From positions 62,001 through 126,000 of the forward strand of contig CAMWBY010000003.1 of the NCBI GenBank assembly GCA_947172645.1: a stretch of 64,000 nt of DNA. Reading direction: 5' to 3'. Under the pieces are notes generated by a model. The model worked only from the letters and a program-made list of their open reading frames with translations. It was not told the DNA's origin and did no database searches. The translations under genes were made by a program, and so were the position numbers. This document shows, in pieces, positions 53,051 to 62,604 of the stretch (position 1 is its first letter; every line of letters starts with the position of its first letter). This DNA comes from an uncultured Lachnospiraceae bacterium. GTDB lineage: Bacteria; Bacillota; Clostridia; Lachnospirales; Lachnospiraceae.

Positions 53051-53080
53051 TTGACGATATTGTCCACGCCATGGTATAGT
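53051..53080 (+). promoter_or_regulatory. Probable promoter
   Basis: TTGACG (53051-53056) and TATAGT (53075-53080) are spaced by 18 bases, 70 bases before the next ATG. Confidence 0.6.
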
Positions 53081-53091
53081 AGATTTGTGAG

Positions 53092-53172
53092 AAGGGGACG
53101 GCACCCATCGTAAAAAACAGATTTCACATTCCAATTTACAACAAAGGGGATGATACCCATCGCAAAAAACAT
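53092..53172 (+). repeat. Imperfect direct duplication of a translation start region
   Basis: The 29 bases from 53092 (AAGGGGACGG...) match those from 53144 (AAGGGGATGA...) at 24 positions, 52 bases apart. In the first copy the ATG start codon is ACG. It looks like a decayed duplicate of the ribosome site and first codons of the next gene. Confidence 0.65.
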
Positions 53173-53647
53173 TTCTGTTGTAGATGAGCAGGGGAACGAA
53201 TATGAAACGACCTATCCCAGACGGGCGAGAGGTCTTGTGAAGAATGGCAGGGCACGTTTCATTTCTGAGAATAAGATATGCCTTGCGTGTCCGCCAGATA
53301 TAGATTTGGAGGATAATCAGATGACAGAAGCATTAAACAAAACAGATAATGTTATTAATATTGGTGCAGACGAATTGAAAACTGAAAAAGCGGAAAATAC
53401 GGTTACTTACTACTTATTAAAACAGGTTGAGGGAATTGCCAGCCATACGGATTATCTGCATGAGGTAATCAGTGAGCTTTCTAAGATGCCCAATGGAGAT
53501 AGCGGAGAGTTTGGCTGCCCCGGCAATACGATGGGAACAGCGAAAGCCAACGCTCTTGGCGACGTTGTCCGCAGCAGGGAGACTACGAACCAACAGTTAT
53601 TACAATTCTATGAGATGCTGTATAAGGACTTGAGAGAACAGGCATAA
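53150..53647 (+). CDS. Conserved hypothetical protein
   Basis: A 165-residue protein starting at ATG 53150 with AAAGGGG. The first 45 residues (VVDEQGNEYETTYPRRARGLVKNGRARFI) form a domain recognisable from other Clostridia proteins of unknown function; it resembles a small beta-barrel with CLAC. A flexible middle leads to a helical C-terminal part. It has its own promoter and a terminator. No function is assigned. Confidence 0.78.
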   Translation: MIPIAKNISVVDEQGNEYETTYPRRARGLVKNGRARFISENKICLACPPDIDLEDNQMTEALNKTDNVINIGADELKTEKAENTVTYYLLKQVEGIASHTDYLHEVISELSKMPNGDSGEFGCPGNTMGTAKANALGDVVRSRETTNQQLLQFYEMLYKDLREQA

Positions 53648-53659
53648 GCGTAATGATGG

Positions 53660-53692
53660 AATCCGTCAGGACTTCGGTTCTGGCGGATTTTT
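53660..53692 (+). terminator. Intrinsic terminator
   Basis: AATCCGTCAG (53660-53669) pairs with CTGGCGGATT (53680-53689), with one G-U pair, followed by TTT. Confidence 0.85.
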
Positions 53693-53816
53693 GAGCTTTT
53701 TATTTGTTTTGTATAATAAATAAACAAAATTGTTTGCTTTTTATGTAAAATATATATATAATAATAGTATACTTATCTTTTTAAGATAAAATTTATGGCA
53801 GAAAGGATGATGCTTT

Positions 53817-54443
53817 ATGAATACCACGATTACTATCGGACGTCAATTTGGTTCCGGAGGACGTGAAATTGGGAAGAAAGTTGCCGAATACTTTGGAATT
53901 AAATTTTATGATAAGGACCTTTTATCGAGAGCAGCAAAAGAGAGCGGTTTCTGTGAAGAGATGATACAGAGCCATGACGAACGCCCTACAAATTCGTTTC
54001 TTTATAACCTGGTGATGGATACTTATTCTTTTGGATACAATTCGTCTTCTTTTGTAGATATGCCGATTAGCCATAAGGTTTTTTTGGCACAGTTTGATGC
54101 GATTAAGAAGATAGCCTCTGAAGGGCCGTGTGTCATTGTCGGCAGGTGTGCAGACTACGCGCTGCATGATTACCAGAATTGCCTGCACCTGTTTATCTAC
54201 TCAGACCAACAGAGTAAGGTGAAGCGCATTATGGAGCGCTATGAGGACGTCACGACAGAGCAGAAAGCAATTGATATGATGAATAAGAAGGACAAATCCA
54301 GGCAGAGCTATTATAACTACTATTCATCGAAGAAATGGGGACGCGCCGACAGCTATGACCTGGCGATTAACAGCGGCGTGTTGGGAATTGACGGCACCGT
54401 GAAATTGATTGCGCAATTTGTTGAGGATTTTGAGAATCGGTAA
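53817..54443 (+). CDS. Cytidylate kinase-like family protein
   Basis: A 208-residue P-loop kinase-like protein. TIGRQFGSGGREIGKKVAEYFG is the nucleotide-binding start typical of the cytidylate-kinase-like family, and a later CVIVGRCADYAL and a lid segment with RMERY-like IMERYEDV complete the fold. True cytidylate kinases are distinct; substrate is unproven. ATG 53817 follows AAAGGATG. The upstream region is very AT-rich. Confidence 0.88.
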   Translation: MNTTITIGRQFGSGGREIGKKVAEYFGIKFYDKDLLSRAAKESGFCEEMIQSHDERPTNSFLYNLVMDTYSFGYNSSSFVDMPISHKVFLAQFDAIKKIASEGPCVIVGRCADYALHDYQNCLHLFIYSDQQSKVKRIMERYEDVTTEQKAIDMMNKKDKSRQSYYNYYSSKKWGRADSYDLAINSGVLGIDGTVKLIAQFVEDFENR

Positions 54444-54464
54444 TTTTTTATACACAGATATATT

Positions 54465-54506
54465 TCCCTCCAGGCTGATAAAACAGAAATCAGTTTGGAG
54501 GGATTT
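54465..54506 (+). terminator. Hairpin after the kinase-like gene
   Basis: TCCCTCCA (54465-54472) pairs with TGGAGGGA (54496-54503), with an inner CTGAT/ATCAG stem; a short T-run follows. The 54507-54702 stretch beyond it holds no feature I can support. Confidence 0.7.
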
Positions 54507-54702
54507 CATGTGTAGATGTGTGCGCAGCTTCTTAGATTATATTTTATGGAAAAATTGGCGGCCCATAACATAGTAGGTAATGCTATAAATATAACTATGC
54601 GCAAAACACAAGTTTAACGAATAGTTGCTTACTTTATCGGGAGCCTTTACACAATGCCCGAATACACGTAAAGCCGCATGTAGCGAATTTTAAGCAACTT
54701 AT

Positions 54703-54984
54703 TTAGTCCTCCAAATATGTCAATAATTCTCTGAGTTCATTGTACGTACAGTGCATTCCTGCATATCGTGACCGTATAATAAGCCATTTCGCCCGGTCAT
54801 CATCTTTATCGCCTTTTTTCATGAGCTCGCGTATTTCATCCAAAGTATAGCTCGATTCAAATATAAGCTGTCTATACCATTCATAATTTTTGTGTACATA
54901 ACTGTATGTTATGATAAATACTCCCAAACGGGTTTTTGAAAGCCAGTGGCCTATGGAATATCTGATTTTAGATAAATTAAGCAT
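54703..54984 (-). CDS. Small hypothetical protein
   Basis: A 93-residue protein on the minus strand. It is rich in aromatic and basic residues, with a segment FIITYSYVHKNYEWYRQL and a charged C-terminal helix (IRELMKKGDKDDDRAKWL). No family is recognised. The start ATG has an AAAGG about 14 bases upstream. Absence of overlap with other genes and reasonable composition support it being real. Confidence 0.55.
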   Translation of the reverse strand: MLNLSKIRYSIGHWLSKTRLGVFIITYSYVHKNYEWYRQLIFESSYTLDEIRELMKKGDKDDDRAKWLIIRSRYAGMHCTYNELRELLTYLED

Positions 54985-55158
54985 ATAGACGTTTCCATAC
55001 CTTTCATATAGATTAAACCTTTATATTATGTTGTCCATTTATAAAAATAAATTATAGGGAGGATGTATATAGTTTGGAATAAAATGACAAACTACATACT
55101 TTTTGTATATTAGTATAATAACACATCTATTAAGCCAATGCATAAATTATTCATCGCA

Positions 55159-55395
55159 TTATCTTCCTCTGCGTTCCCTGTAATCTTCCGTACTATTAAA
55201 TTTAGTAACATAAGACCTGTAGGTTTGTCCGGAAGTATGGTTGCGGCGGTTTAGCCGGGAATTTCTGCGCATATATTGATTATGGTACTGCTTTATCGAA
55301 TCAATGTCTGCCGCCCGGCTGCGTTTTGCAGTGCGCCGCATATAAAAATAAATTGCAATTACAATGATTACAGTAAAAATAAGGGCTCCGCTCAT
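55159..55395 (-). CDS. Small membrane protein of unknown function
   Basis: A 78-residue protein from minus-strand ATG at 55395 with a GAGG site; the longer frame to 55440 reads into dtd. An N-terminal membrane span (ALIFTVIIVIAIYFYM) is followed by a very basic tail rich in R, N and Y. It follows dtd by one base, so the two are co-transcribed. No function can be assigned. Confidence 0.65.
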   Translation of the reverse strand: MSGALIFTVIIVIAIYFYMRRTAKRSRAADIDSIKQYHNQYMRRNSRLNRRNHTSGQTYRSYVTKFNSTEDYRERRGR

Positions 55396-55396
55396 A

Positions 55397-55843
55397 TTAA
55401 ATTTCCTCTGAATCCAGGCAGATGGTAAAGGGGCCGTCATTGGTCAAGGAAACTTTCATATCAGCCCCAAACTCGCCATGCTCTACTTTAGGGACATATT
55501 CTCTACATTTTGTTATGATATACTCATATAATTCCTGAGATGGGCCGGGTTTGCCTGCATTCAGGAAAGAAGGTCGGTTTCCGTGCCGGCAGTCTGCATA
55601 CAGAGTAAATTGTGAAATAATTAACAGTTCTCCTCCAACAGAAGCAAGGTTCAGATTTGTTTTACCCTCTTCATCGCTAAAAATGCGCAGATTAACCAAT
55701 TTACGAATCATTTTATCGGCGGTTTCTTTCGTATCCGTATCCGATATGCCTGTAAACACGCAAAACCCCTCATTGATAGAACCAACAGTTTGATTTTCGA
55801 TTGTCACACTGGCATTACTTACGCGCTGAATCAGAAACTTCAT
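55397..55843 (-). CDS. dtd: D-aminoacyl-tRNA deacylase
   Basis: A 148-residue enzyme that frees tRNA from D-amino acids. Motifs: [13 protein letters not shown] at the start, [17 protein letters not shown] in the middle and the [11 protein letters not shown] ending, with the GP motif of the active site. Start ATG 55843 matches the family; the longer frame to 55918 lies in the upstream transporter gene. It overlaps that gene by 29 bases. Confidence 0.96.
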   Translation of the reverse strand: MKFLIQRVSNASVTIENQTVGSINEGFCVFTGISDTDTKETADKMIRKLVNLRIFSDEEGKTNLNLASVGGELLIISQFTLYADCRHGNRPSFLNAGKPGPSQELYEYIITKCREYVPKVEHGEFGADMKVSLTNDGPFTICLDSEEI

Positions 55844-57131
55844 TATCGCTGCTCTCCTCTTTTTTCTTTTTCTTCTTGACCGGAGGAACATATTCCGTGA
55901 ATACTTTCGATTCATCAATCTGTCCTACTGTCATATACGGATGGATATCTGTCGGAAGCTCCTTCCTACGCAGCATTCTGTTGATGGAAGCCCTGACTCC
56001 TGCATAGAATACCGCAAAAATCGGTACGCCCACAACCATGCCAAGCACACCGAACAGGCCGCCAAAGATAGTGATTGCGAAAATAACCCAAAAACCTGAC
56101 AATCCTGTAGAATCGCCTAAAATTTTAGGTCCAAGAATATTGCCGTCAAACTGCTGTATAATTAAAATTAATATGATAAAATACAGCGCTTGAACCGGGT
56201 CAACCATCAAGACAAGCAAGGCGCTTGGGATACCGCCAATCCAGGGACCGAAGAAAGGAATAATGTTGGTAACGCCGACAATCACGCTTACCAGGATTGC
56301 ATAGGGTGTTCCGATAATACTTGTACAGACGAAGCAGATAATGCCTATAATGATGGAATCCACAATCTTTCCACCGATAAATCCGATAAAAGTACTGTGT
56401 ATAAAACGGAAATTTGTAACGATTTCATTGCCGGCTTTGCGGTCAAACAAAGCATATACGATTTTCTTCGCCTGTCCGGCAAACTTCTCTTTGCTGCCAA
56501 GCACATAAATAGAAATAATAAATCCGATAATGAAATTCCAAAACGCTTTAAACACACCAATGAGGCTCAGCGATAAGGTTTTGATTAACTCATTGATATG
56601 GGGAAGTAAGTTGCTGTTCAGGTAATCCAATAGTTTAGAGGAATACTGGCTGATTAATCCGTTAACCACTTCTTCCAGGTCAGGATTGTTCTTCATCAAA
56701 CCCAACGCCCAATTGGTTAAGTTATTGACATAGAGCGGAAACTGGAAAATAATACTCTGTATGCTGCGGATTACTTCGGGGATAATCAAACCGAAAAATT
56801 CGTACATGATAATCAGTATAAGCACAATTGTCACAAGTATGGACATCGCCCGCATTCTCTTTTTGGTCTTAGGGGTCAGCGGTAATTTTGCTTTGACATA
56901 TATGGGTTTGATGATTTTGTCTTCAATCTTATTAAGAACAGGGGTCATCAGGTATGCCAACACAAACCCGTCGATAATCGGCATGGAAATTCCTATGATA
57001 GTGCGGATGCTGTTTGATAAATTAGACCTGTGGAACAAAGCGTAATAGAATAGAATACTTGCGGCAATTACAAGGAAAGCCGTAATTCCCCAATAGAGAT
57101 ATTTCTTTTCGAATTTAAACTTCATTTGCAT
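55815..57131 (-). CDS. AI-2E family transporter
   Basis: A 438-residue membrane protein with about eight spans. The central part with [36 protein letters not shown] is the recognisable AI-2E (PF01594) motif, and [25 protein letters not shown] follows. Members include TqsA and Na+/H+ antiporter-like proteins, so the substrate is open. The C-terminal tail is lysine- and glutamate-rich. Confidence 0.92.
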   Translation of the reverse strand: MQMKFKFEKKYLYWGITAFLVIAASILFYYALFHRSNLSNSIRTIIGISMPIIDGFVLAYLMTPVLNKIEDKIIKPIYVKAKLPLTPKTKKRMRAMSILVTIVLILIIMYEFFGLIIPEVIRSIQSIIFQFPLYVNNLTNWALGLMKNNPDLEEVVNGLISQYSSKLLDYLNSNLLPHINELIKTLSLSLIGVFKAFWNFIIGFIISIYVLGSKEKFAGQAKKIVYALFDRKAGNEIVTNFRFIHSTFIGFIGGKIVDSIIIGIICFVCTSIIGTPYAILVSVIVGVTNIIPFFGPWIGGIPSALLVLMVDPVQALYFIILILIIQQFDGNILGPKILGDSTGLSGFWVIFAITIFGGLFGVLGMVVGVPIFAVFYAGVRASINRMLRRKELPTDIHPYMTVGQIDESKVFTEYVPPVKKKKKKEESSDNEVSDSARK

Positions 57132-57282
57132 AACCTCGCTGTCAAATATGTAAACAAATGTGGTACTTATAGTATAACATTTTTTTCGTATTCTGCATTA
57201 TATTTTTAAAATTTTAATGCTAAGATAATAAATATTTTGTATAATAATTGAAGATGCCGCAAAGCGGTTGATGGAGGTTTAT

Positions 57283-57999
57283 GTGAAATTACAACAGGTT
57301 TATAGTCTGGTGCGTAAAGCGATAGACGATTACAATATGATTCTGCCGGGAGATAAAATTGCCGTCGGTATTTCCGGCGGAAAAGACAGCCTTACGCTGC
57401 TTTGCGCCATGCAGGGACTTAGACGCTTCTATCCGGTTCCGTTTGAATTGTGCGCGGTCACGGTTGACTTAGGGTTTGATAACCTGAAGTTGGACAAGAT
57501 TAAGGAATTATGTGTTTCCTATGACGTGGAATACCATGTTATTAAAACAGATATTGCCAAAGTCATATTCGAAGACCGAAAAGAATCCAATCCCTGCTCT
57601 CTATGCGCCAAGATGCGCAAAGGCGCGTTGAACGATGCTATGAAGGCAATAGGATATAATAAAGTTGCATATGCACACCATAAGGACGACGTAGTGGAGA
57701 CTATGATGATGTCTTTGATTTATGAAGGCAGGTTCCATACATTCCGTCCTGTGACTTATCTGGACCGCACGGGCATTACCGTGATACGTCCGCTGATTTA
57801 CATGAATGAGGCTGACGTCATCGGTTTTGTGAATAAGAATAATGTCCCTGTTGTGAAAAGCCCCTGTCCTGCAGACGGACACACCAAGCGGGAGTACATT
57901 AAAGAGCTTGTCCGTGGAATCAATAAGGAAGCCCCGGGTGTAAAAGAAAGAATGTTTACCGCCGTGCAAAGCGGCAAATTGGAAGGATGGGAATTATAA
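57283..57999 (+). CDS. TtcA-like tRNA 2-thiocytidine synthesis protein
   Basis: A 238-residue PP-loop ATPase: GISGGKDSLTLL (near residue 30) binds ATP, CSLCAKMRKG holds the CxxC pair, and a third cysteine lies in KSPCPADGHTKRE. This is the TtcA/TtuA arrangement for tRNA thiolation with an iron-sulfur cluster. GTG 57283 is preferred because GGAGG lies five bases before it; TTG 57268 or ATG 57271 would precede that site. Divergent from the transporter. It ends directly before the recombinase ATG. Confidence 0.9.
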   Translation: MKLQQVYSLVRKAIDDYNMILPGDKIAVGISGGKDSLTLLCAMQGLRRFYPVPFELCAVTVDLGFDNLKLDKIKELCVSYDVEYHVIKTDIAKVIFEDRKESNPCSLCAKMRKGALNDAMKAIGYNKVAYAHHKDDVVETMMMSLIYEGRFHTFRPVTYLDRTGITVIRPLIYMNEADVIGFVNKNNVPVVKSPCPADGHTKREYIKELVRGINKEAPGVKERMFTAVQSGKLEGWEL

Positions 58000-59061
58000 A
58001 TGGATGCGAAGAAAAATGAAAACTACCATGACCAACAGAATATCGGTAATGTCCAGAAGATGCGGGAGGTGCTAAACACCCTGCCGCCGTTTTGCAGACA
58101 GTTTTTCAGAGGCATCAGTGAATATACCTCCGCCAGGACACGGCTTGCCTATGCGTATGATATCCGTGTTTTCTTCGAGTATCTGCATGACAGGAACAGT
58201 TATTGCCATCGCATGGAAATCCAGGATTTTCCCATCGGAATCTTAGAACAACTCACAAGGGAAGACATCGAAGAATATATAGAATACCTTTCCTATTATG
58301 AGAAGGACGGAAAAGTGTTCACTAATGATGAGAGAGGCAAGAAAAGAAAACTGGCGGCTCTTCGCAGTTTCTATAATTATTATTTCCAAGCGGAATTGAT
58401 TGAAAAAAATCCGGCGGTGCTTGTCCCTCTTCCTAAACTGCATGAGAAAGAAATTATCCGTCTCGATGCGGATGAGGTCGCAATTCTTCTGGACCAGGTA
58501 GAGGATGGAACCGGACTGACAAAAGCACAGCAGCGTTTTCATAAAGTGACGAAAACAAGGGATGTGGCGATGCTCACTTTGCTTCTCGGAACAGGTATTC
58601 GTGTATCGGAATGTGTCGGGTTGGACATCGGTGACGTGGACTTTAAGAATAACGGAATCAAAATCCGGCGAAAAGGAGGCTATGAAGCGGTTATCTATTT
58701 TGGCGAAGAGGTTGAAAATGCCTTACAGGATTATCTGGATGAGCGCCATCATATCATTCCACAGTCCGGGCATGAAAACGCCCTGTTTCTGTCCATGCAG
58801 AACAGGAGGATTTCTGTGCGTGCGGTGGAAAATATGGTAAAAAAATACTCTTCTACAGTCACAAGCCTTAAGAAAATTACGCCCCATAAGCTTCGGAGCA
58901 CCTATGGCACCTCTTTGTATCGTGAAACAGGCGATATCTATCTGGTAGCCGATGTTCTGGGGCACAAAGATGTCAATACGACGAAAAAGCATTACGCTGC
59001 ACTGGAGGATGAGAGACGCCGCTACGCAGCAGATAAGGTAAGGCTGCGGGAGAAAGAATGA
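58000..59061 (+). CDS. Tyrosine recombinase, XerC/D-like
   Basis: A 353-residue tyrosine recombinase. The catalytic residues are visible: Arg in TGIRVSE (near 200), Lys in RRKGG (near 226), HKLR (near 297-300), His in GHKDVNTT and Tyr in KKHYAAL (near 333). An N-terminal SAM-like domain precedes them. It is in a housekeeping operon after the TtcA-like gene, without phage genes nearby, so it is probably a resident Xer-type enzyme, not the integrase of the prophage at the window start. Confidence 0.9.
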   Translation: MDAKKNENYHDQQNIGNVQKMREVLNTLPPFCRQFFRGISEYTSARTRLAYAYDIRVFFEYLHDRNSYCHRMEIQDFPIGILEQLTREDIEEYIEYLSYYEKDGKVFTNDERGKKRKLAALRSFYNYYFQAELIEKNPAVLVPLPKLHEKEIIRLDADEVAILLDQVEDGTGLTKAQQRFHKVTKTRDVAMLTLLLGTGIRVSECVGLDIGDVDFKNNGIKIRRKGGYEAVIYFGEEVENALQDYLDERHHIIPQSGHENALFLSMQNRRISVRAVENMVKKYSSTVTSLKKITPHKLRSTYGTSLYRETGDIYLVADVLGHKDVNTTKKHYAALEDERRRYAADKVRLREKE

Positions 59062-59063
59062 TA

Positions 59064-59450
59064 TCAATTATAATATGGTATAATTAAATATTTTCCATAA
59101 TGGATTTCATCATCCATAAGCGCGTTCATGAACTTAACTTCCTCGATATAATCATAGATGGAGACATAATGATTCTGGTCCATATAAGTTTCGGCGATTG
59201 ACCATAATGTGTCGTCGCCGGACACCATGATACTTTTGTAATACTTGTTGGTGTTTTCTGTACAACCATTCTTCGCATCGGAACGGAAACCACATACAGC
59301 AACCGAACATGTGATGATTAAGCAGGCTGTCATAAAAAACATAAAAAAATGTCTCCTCATCTCATGCTGTCTTCTGATTCGGTTATTTGCAATTCTTCTC
59401 TCGCTTCTTGCATCTTCGTCTCTGATAGCGCCTATTTTATCGTGATACAT
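59064..59450 (-). CDS. yneA: YneA-like SOS cell division suppressor (LysM)
   Basis: A 128-residue protein on the minus strand, divergent from lexA. The sequence has a basic N-terminal region, one membrane span (FFMFFMTACLIITCSVAVCGF) and a LysM domain with YKSIMVSGDDTLWSIAETYMD. Size, topology and divergence from lexA match YneA of Bacillus, which blocks division after DNA damage. ATG 59450 follows AAAGGAG; the longer frame to 59504 is not supported. Shares SOS boxes with lexA. Confidence 0.85.
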   Translation of the reverse strand: MYHDKIGAIRDEDARSERRIANNRIRRQHEMRRHFFMFFMTACLIITCSVAVCGFRSDAKNGCTENTNKYYKSIMVSGDDTLWSIAETYMDQNHYVSIYDYIEEVKFMNALMDDEIHYGKYLIIPYYN

Positions 59451-59498
59451 ATATGGTCTCCTTTCTTGATTTCCGTGAACAACGAGCCGGGTGATGCA

Positions 59499-59594
59499 GA
59501 ACATATGTTGTGAACAAATGTTCTTTTCTTTGGATTATACAGAACATACTTTCGCATGTCAATATATTTCCGAGAAAAAATCGAACAAATATTC
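59499..59594. promoter_or_regulatory. LexA (SOS) boxes between yneA and lexA
   Basis: A perfect Gram-positive-type box GAAC-AAAT-GTTC occurs at 59512-59523. Near matches are GAAC-ATAT-GTTG at 59499-59510 and GAAC-AAAT-ATTC at 59583-59594, each with one mismatch. The boxes lie between the two divergent genes, so both should be LexA-controlled. Confidence 0.85.
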
Positions 59595-59725
59595 TGAATA
59601 TACGTTTGCTATTTGGAACAATATGTGATATGATGAAAGAAATAAAAATTGATGTGGATATAAATCCGTATAGGATTACTTAATGTTACAGTTGGTTTAG
59701 TTGAGAAAGGATAAGGTTGTTATTT

Positions 59726-60346
59726 ATGGCATATGGTAAGATTACCGCGAAGCAGAAACAGATACTTGATTATATTAAAGATGAGATTTTAAAGAGAGGT
59801 TATCCGCCGGCTGTCCGTGAAATATGCGAAGCCGTCAATTTGAAATCTACTTCTTCTGTCCATTCCCACTTAGAGACGCTTGAGAAGAACGGTTATATAA
59901 AGCGTGACCCTACGAAACCCAGGGCGATTGAGATATGTGATGATAATTTCCAGATGGTGCGCACAGAGATGGTTTCGATTCCGGTCATCGGACAAGTGGC
60001 GGCAGGCGTACCTATATTGGCCGAACAGAATATTGAAAGCTATTTCCCTGTCCCGGCAGATATGGTTCCAAGCGGCGAATCTTTTGCTTTGAAGGTAAAG
60101 GGTGATTCCATGATTAATGTGGGTATTTACAGCGGCGACCAGATTTTTGTAAAGTGCTGCCAGACTGCTAATAATGGCGACACCGTCGTTGCATTAATCG
60201 ACGATTCTGCCACTGTCAAGACTTTTTATAAAGAAGACGGACATATCCGTCTACAGCCGGAGAATGATACCATGGAACCGATTATTGTGGATGACTGCCA
60301 GATTTTGGGGAAGGTATTCGGAGTATTCCGTCTGTACCGCCAGTAA
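59726..60346 (+). CDS. lexA: SOS repressor LexA
   Basis: A 206-residue repressor: an N-terminal winged helix ([16 protein letters not shown] and [18 protein letters not shown]) and a C-terminal self-cleaving domain with A93-G94 as cleavage bond, S128 in GDSM and K165 in ATVKTF. RecA on single-stranded DNA triggers cleavage. ATG 59726 is preferred over TTG 59717. SOS boxes upstream indicate autoregulation. Confidence 0.97.
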   Translation: MAYGKITAKQKQILDYIKDEILKRGYPPAVREICEAVNLKSTSSVHSHLETLEKNGYIKRDPTKPRAIEICDDNFQMVRTEMVSIPVIGQVAAGVPILAEQNIESYFPVPADMVPSGESFALKVKGDSMINVGIYSGDQIFVKCCQTANNGDTVVALIDDSATVKTFYKEDGHIRLQPENDTMEPIIVDDCQILGKVFGVFRLYRQ

Positions 60347-60350
60347 ATAT

Positions 60351-60385
60351 TTATTTCCGCAAGCAATGAGCCAAGTACCGTGCTT
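60351..60385 (-). repeat. Dispersed 35-bp repeat, second copy
   Basis: This 35-base stretch, reverse-complemented, matches 45164-45198 at 32 of 35 positions. It begins five bases after the lexA stop. See the element at 45067-45198. Confidence 0.75.
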
Positions 60386-60442
60386 GAAGGGACACATACA
60401 AATTTTTAAAATATAAGAATTTTAAAAAAGATAGGAATCTTC

Positions 60443-60487
60443 TGCAATCCATGTAGCCATATTTTCCAGTATAGCGCATGGATTGCA
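60443..60487. other. Long hairpin between lexA and the DUF378 gene
   Basis: TGCAATCCATG (60443-60453) pairs perfectly with CATGGATTGCA (60477-60487) over a 23-base loop. The region 60347-60638 has no gene; besides this and the repeat I see nothing else. Confidence 0.55.
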
Positions 60488-60638
60488 AGACATAATAATA
60501 GTAACTGTTTGTTGTGCTGCTTTACGGTTTGATTAAATTTCCGGCAGCTTGGACAGACAGTTACTTTTTTATATGATATGTTTCATACGAAGAAGACGGA
60601 ACAGGCTTAAAGGTTTTATATGGAAAGGGGAAAGAAAC

Positions 60639-60860
60639 ATGAAAAATAAAGGTTTAGATTGCCTTGCCCTGACGATTGCCATTATCGGTGCTATTAACTG
60701 GGGGTTAATCGGTCTTTTCAGTTTTGACCTGGTGGCATTTGTTTTCGGTAATATGTCATGGTTTTCAAGGATTATTTATGCGCTTGTAGGTATTGCAGGT
60801 CTTTATATCATCACTTTTTATATGTATGCGGGTGGTACGGCAAGAGAGGCCGATTCGTGA
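60639..60860 (+). CDS. DUF378 small membrane protein
   Basis: A 73-residue protein from ATG 60639 (AAAGGGG site). It has two membrane spans with the family pattern ALTIAIIGAINWGLIGLFSFDLVAFVFG then RIIYALVGIAGLYII. DUF378 proteins are widespread in bacteria and of unknown function. The upstream frame to 60549 has no ribosome site. Confidence 0.9.
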   Translation: MKNKGLDCLALTIAIIGAINWGLIGLFSFDLVAFVFGNMSWFSRIIYALVGIAGLYIITFYMYAGGTAREADS

Positions 60861-60992
60861 CCCGAACCTGACTGAAAGATGCATGAATAATTGATAAGAA
60901 AAATGATGCACTGCAAATGAACTCTCATCTGCGGTGCATCGTTTTATTATTTTCCTTATTGCAATATATTTTTATTATTTTGTATAGAATCA

Positions 60993-61331
60993 TTAAAATT
61001 CAATTGGCTTTCCGTCCCGCCAAATCCGTTCCAAGTCATAGAAAAGGCGGTTTTCTTGGTCGAAAATATGCACAATCACATCATGGAAGTCAAGGAGCAC
61101 CCAATTGGCGTTGTTATAGCCTTCCACCTGTCTTAAGGACACGCCCGCTTTGCCAAGAGTTTCTTCCACATGGTCGGAAAGAGCCTGTATCTGGCTGCGG
61201 TTCGAACCGTTTGCGATGATAAAATAGTCGGCAATCACGGAGACTTCGCTGATGTCAATTACTTTAATATCCTCCGCTTTCTTGTCTTCCAGCGCAGTGA
61301 TGGCAAGTTTTGCAATATCGTAACTGTTCAT
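60993..61331 (-). CDS. rsfS: Ribosomal silencing factor RsfS
   Basis: A 112-residue protein that binds L14 of the large ribosomal subunit and prevents subunit joining in slow growth. Family motifs include SVIADYFIIANGSNRSQIQALSDHVEE and NANWVLLDFHDVIVHIFD. It follows yqeK on the minus strand, a standard Firmicutes order. Confidence 0.96.
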   Translation of the reverse strand: MNSYDIAKLAITALEDKKAEDIKVIDISEVSVIADYFIIANGSNRSQIQALSDHVEETLGKAGVSLRQVEGYNNANWVLLDFHDVIVHIFDQENRLFYDLERIWRDGKPIEF

Positions 61332-61367
61332 ATAAATTTATTCCTTTCATAATCCAGAGTAAAAATT

Positions 61368-61973
61368 TTACATAGAATCACATTTCAAATAATACTCATA
61401 GGTTTTCTGTGTCATAGGGTCCACGCTGCCGCCCCTCTGCGACAGATATCCCAGAGTGTCATGCAGAATTTTGCGCAACGCCCCGTCTAAATCCTGAAAT
61501 GCCAGTTTCCGCACTTCCAGAAGGCTTAGGTCTTCCTCTTCCGCTTTTTTTGCGCGTTTTCTGCCGGGTTCTATATAGTCTGCGATATAGATGATTTTCT
61601 CCAACTGGCTCATATGAGGTCTGCCTGTAGTATGGTAACAGATGGCGCTCAGGATATCCTGGTCAGTTATACCGTAGTATTCTTTTGCCAGGATACTTCC
61701 GGATTTTGCATGTAAGAGCTTGGAATCTTTCTGCATCTCCAATTCGGATAATAGGACATGGTTTTTCTTGCAGATGGATATCTGTTTGCGGTGGCCGAGG
61801 CATTTCGCACAATCATGTAACATACCGGCCACAAGAGCCTTCTCCACATCTACGCCATGCACTGCGGCCAGATTTGCCGCGGTGTACGCCACGCTCAAGG
61901 TATGTTCATACCGTTTAGATTCCAAAGTTTTTTCCATTTTTTTGCGGAGCTTTGCAAGATTAACTGTCTTCAT
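61368..61973 (-). CDS. yqeK: YqeK-family HD-domain hydrolase (diadenosine tetraphosphatase)
   Basis: A 201-residue HD protein with the metal ligands in GMLHDCAK, a later ILAKEYYG helix and AICYHTTGR. YqeK proteins symmetrically hydrolyse Ap4A, a stress nucleotide. It overlaps nadD by four bases. Confidence 0.93.
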   Translation of the reverse strand: MKTVNLAKLRKKMEKTLESKRYEHTLSVAYTAANLAAVHGVDVEKALVAGMLHDCAKCLGHRKQISICKKNHVLLSELEMQKDSKLLHAKSGSILAKEYYGITDQDILSAICYHTTGRPHMSQLEKIIYIADYIEPGRKRAKKAEEEDLSLLEVRKLAFQDLDGALRKILHDTLGYLSQRGGSVDPMTQKTYEYYLKCDSM

Positions 61974-62572
61974 CGGTACAATCCCTTTCTTTCGATATAC
62001 TGTCTGACCTGTTCCGGGACTTCTTCTTCAATGGATTCTCCCGCCGCTATTTTCTGCCTGATATCTGAGGAAGAAATATTCATGCAGTTTATTTGCAGCA
62101 GCCGGATATCCGCACCGTATTCTTTTTGCAGGATTTGTATTTGCTTTTCCATATCGGCATCTGTCTTATCGTCCCGCACTGCCGCCAGAATACAGCAGCT
62201 ATCGAAGATATGCTCAGGATGAACCCATTTCGTCATGTGGAAAAGAGAGTCTGCACCCACAATAAAATAGTATTCGGTATCCGGATTATCTTTGGTTAAC
62301 TGTTTTAGAGTTTCGTAAGTGTAGGTATTGCCCTTCTTTTCGATTTCTATGGTAGACAGAGCAAATCCAGGCATATCCTGGATTGCCAGCGCCGTCATTT
62401 TTGCGCGTATCGTCCCTGGTTCCACATTCTGCCCGGCTTTCATATAGGGCACTCCACAGGGCATAAAAAGGACTTCATCCAATGTATATTGTTCAAACGC
62501 CTGCTTTGCAAGCATCAGGTGTCCATTGTGAATCGGGTTGAATGTCCCACCCATAATGCCAACTTTTTTCAA
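61970..62572 (-). CDS. nadD: Nicotinate-nucleotide adenylyltransferase
   Basis: A 200-residue NAD-synthesis enzyme. GIMGGTFNPIHNGHLMLA holds the HxGH nucleotide-binding motif, and ISSSDIRQKI is the ISSTxxR motif near the C-terminus. It converts NaMN to NaAD. It is adjacent to yhbY and yqeK, the common order. Confidence 0.97.
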   Translation of the reverse strand: MKKVGIMGGTFNPIHNGHLMLAKQAFEQYTLDEVLFMPCGVPYMKAGQNVEPGTIRAKMTALAIQDMPGFALSTIEIEKKGNTYTYETLKQLTKDNPDTEYYFIVGADSLFHMTKWVHPEHIFDSCCILAAVRDDKTDADMEKQIQILQKEYGADIRLLQINCMNISSSDIRQKIAAGESIEEEVPEQVRQYIERKGLYR

Positions 62573-62604
62573 ATGAAACGCCTCCTGTCACAGTACATAA
62601 AAGG

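Noticed and set aside
58000-59061. Tyrosine recombinase as the integrase of the prophage
   Set aside because: It is 36 kb from the prophage end, in a housekeeping operon, with host-like sequence lacking GATC.
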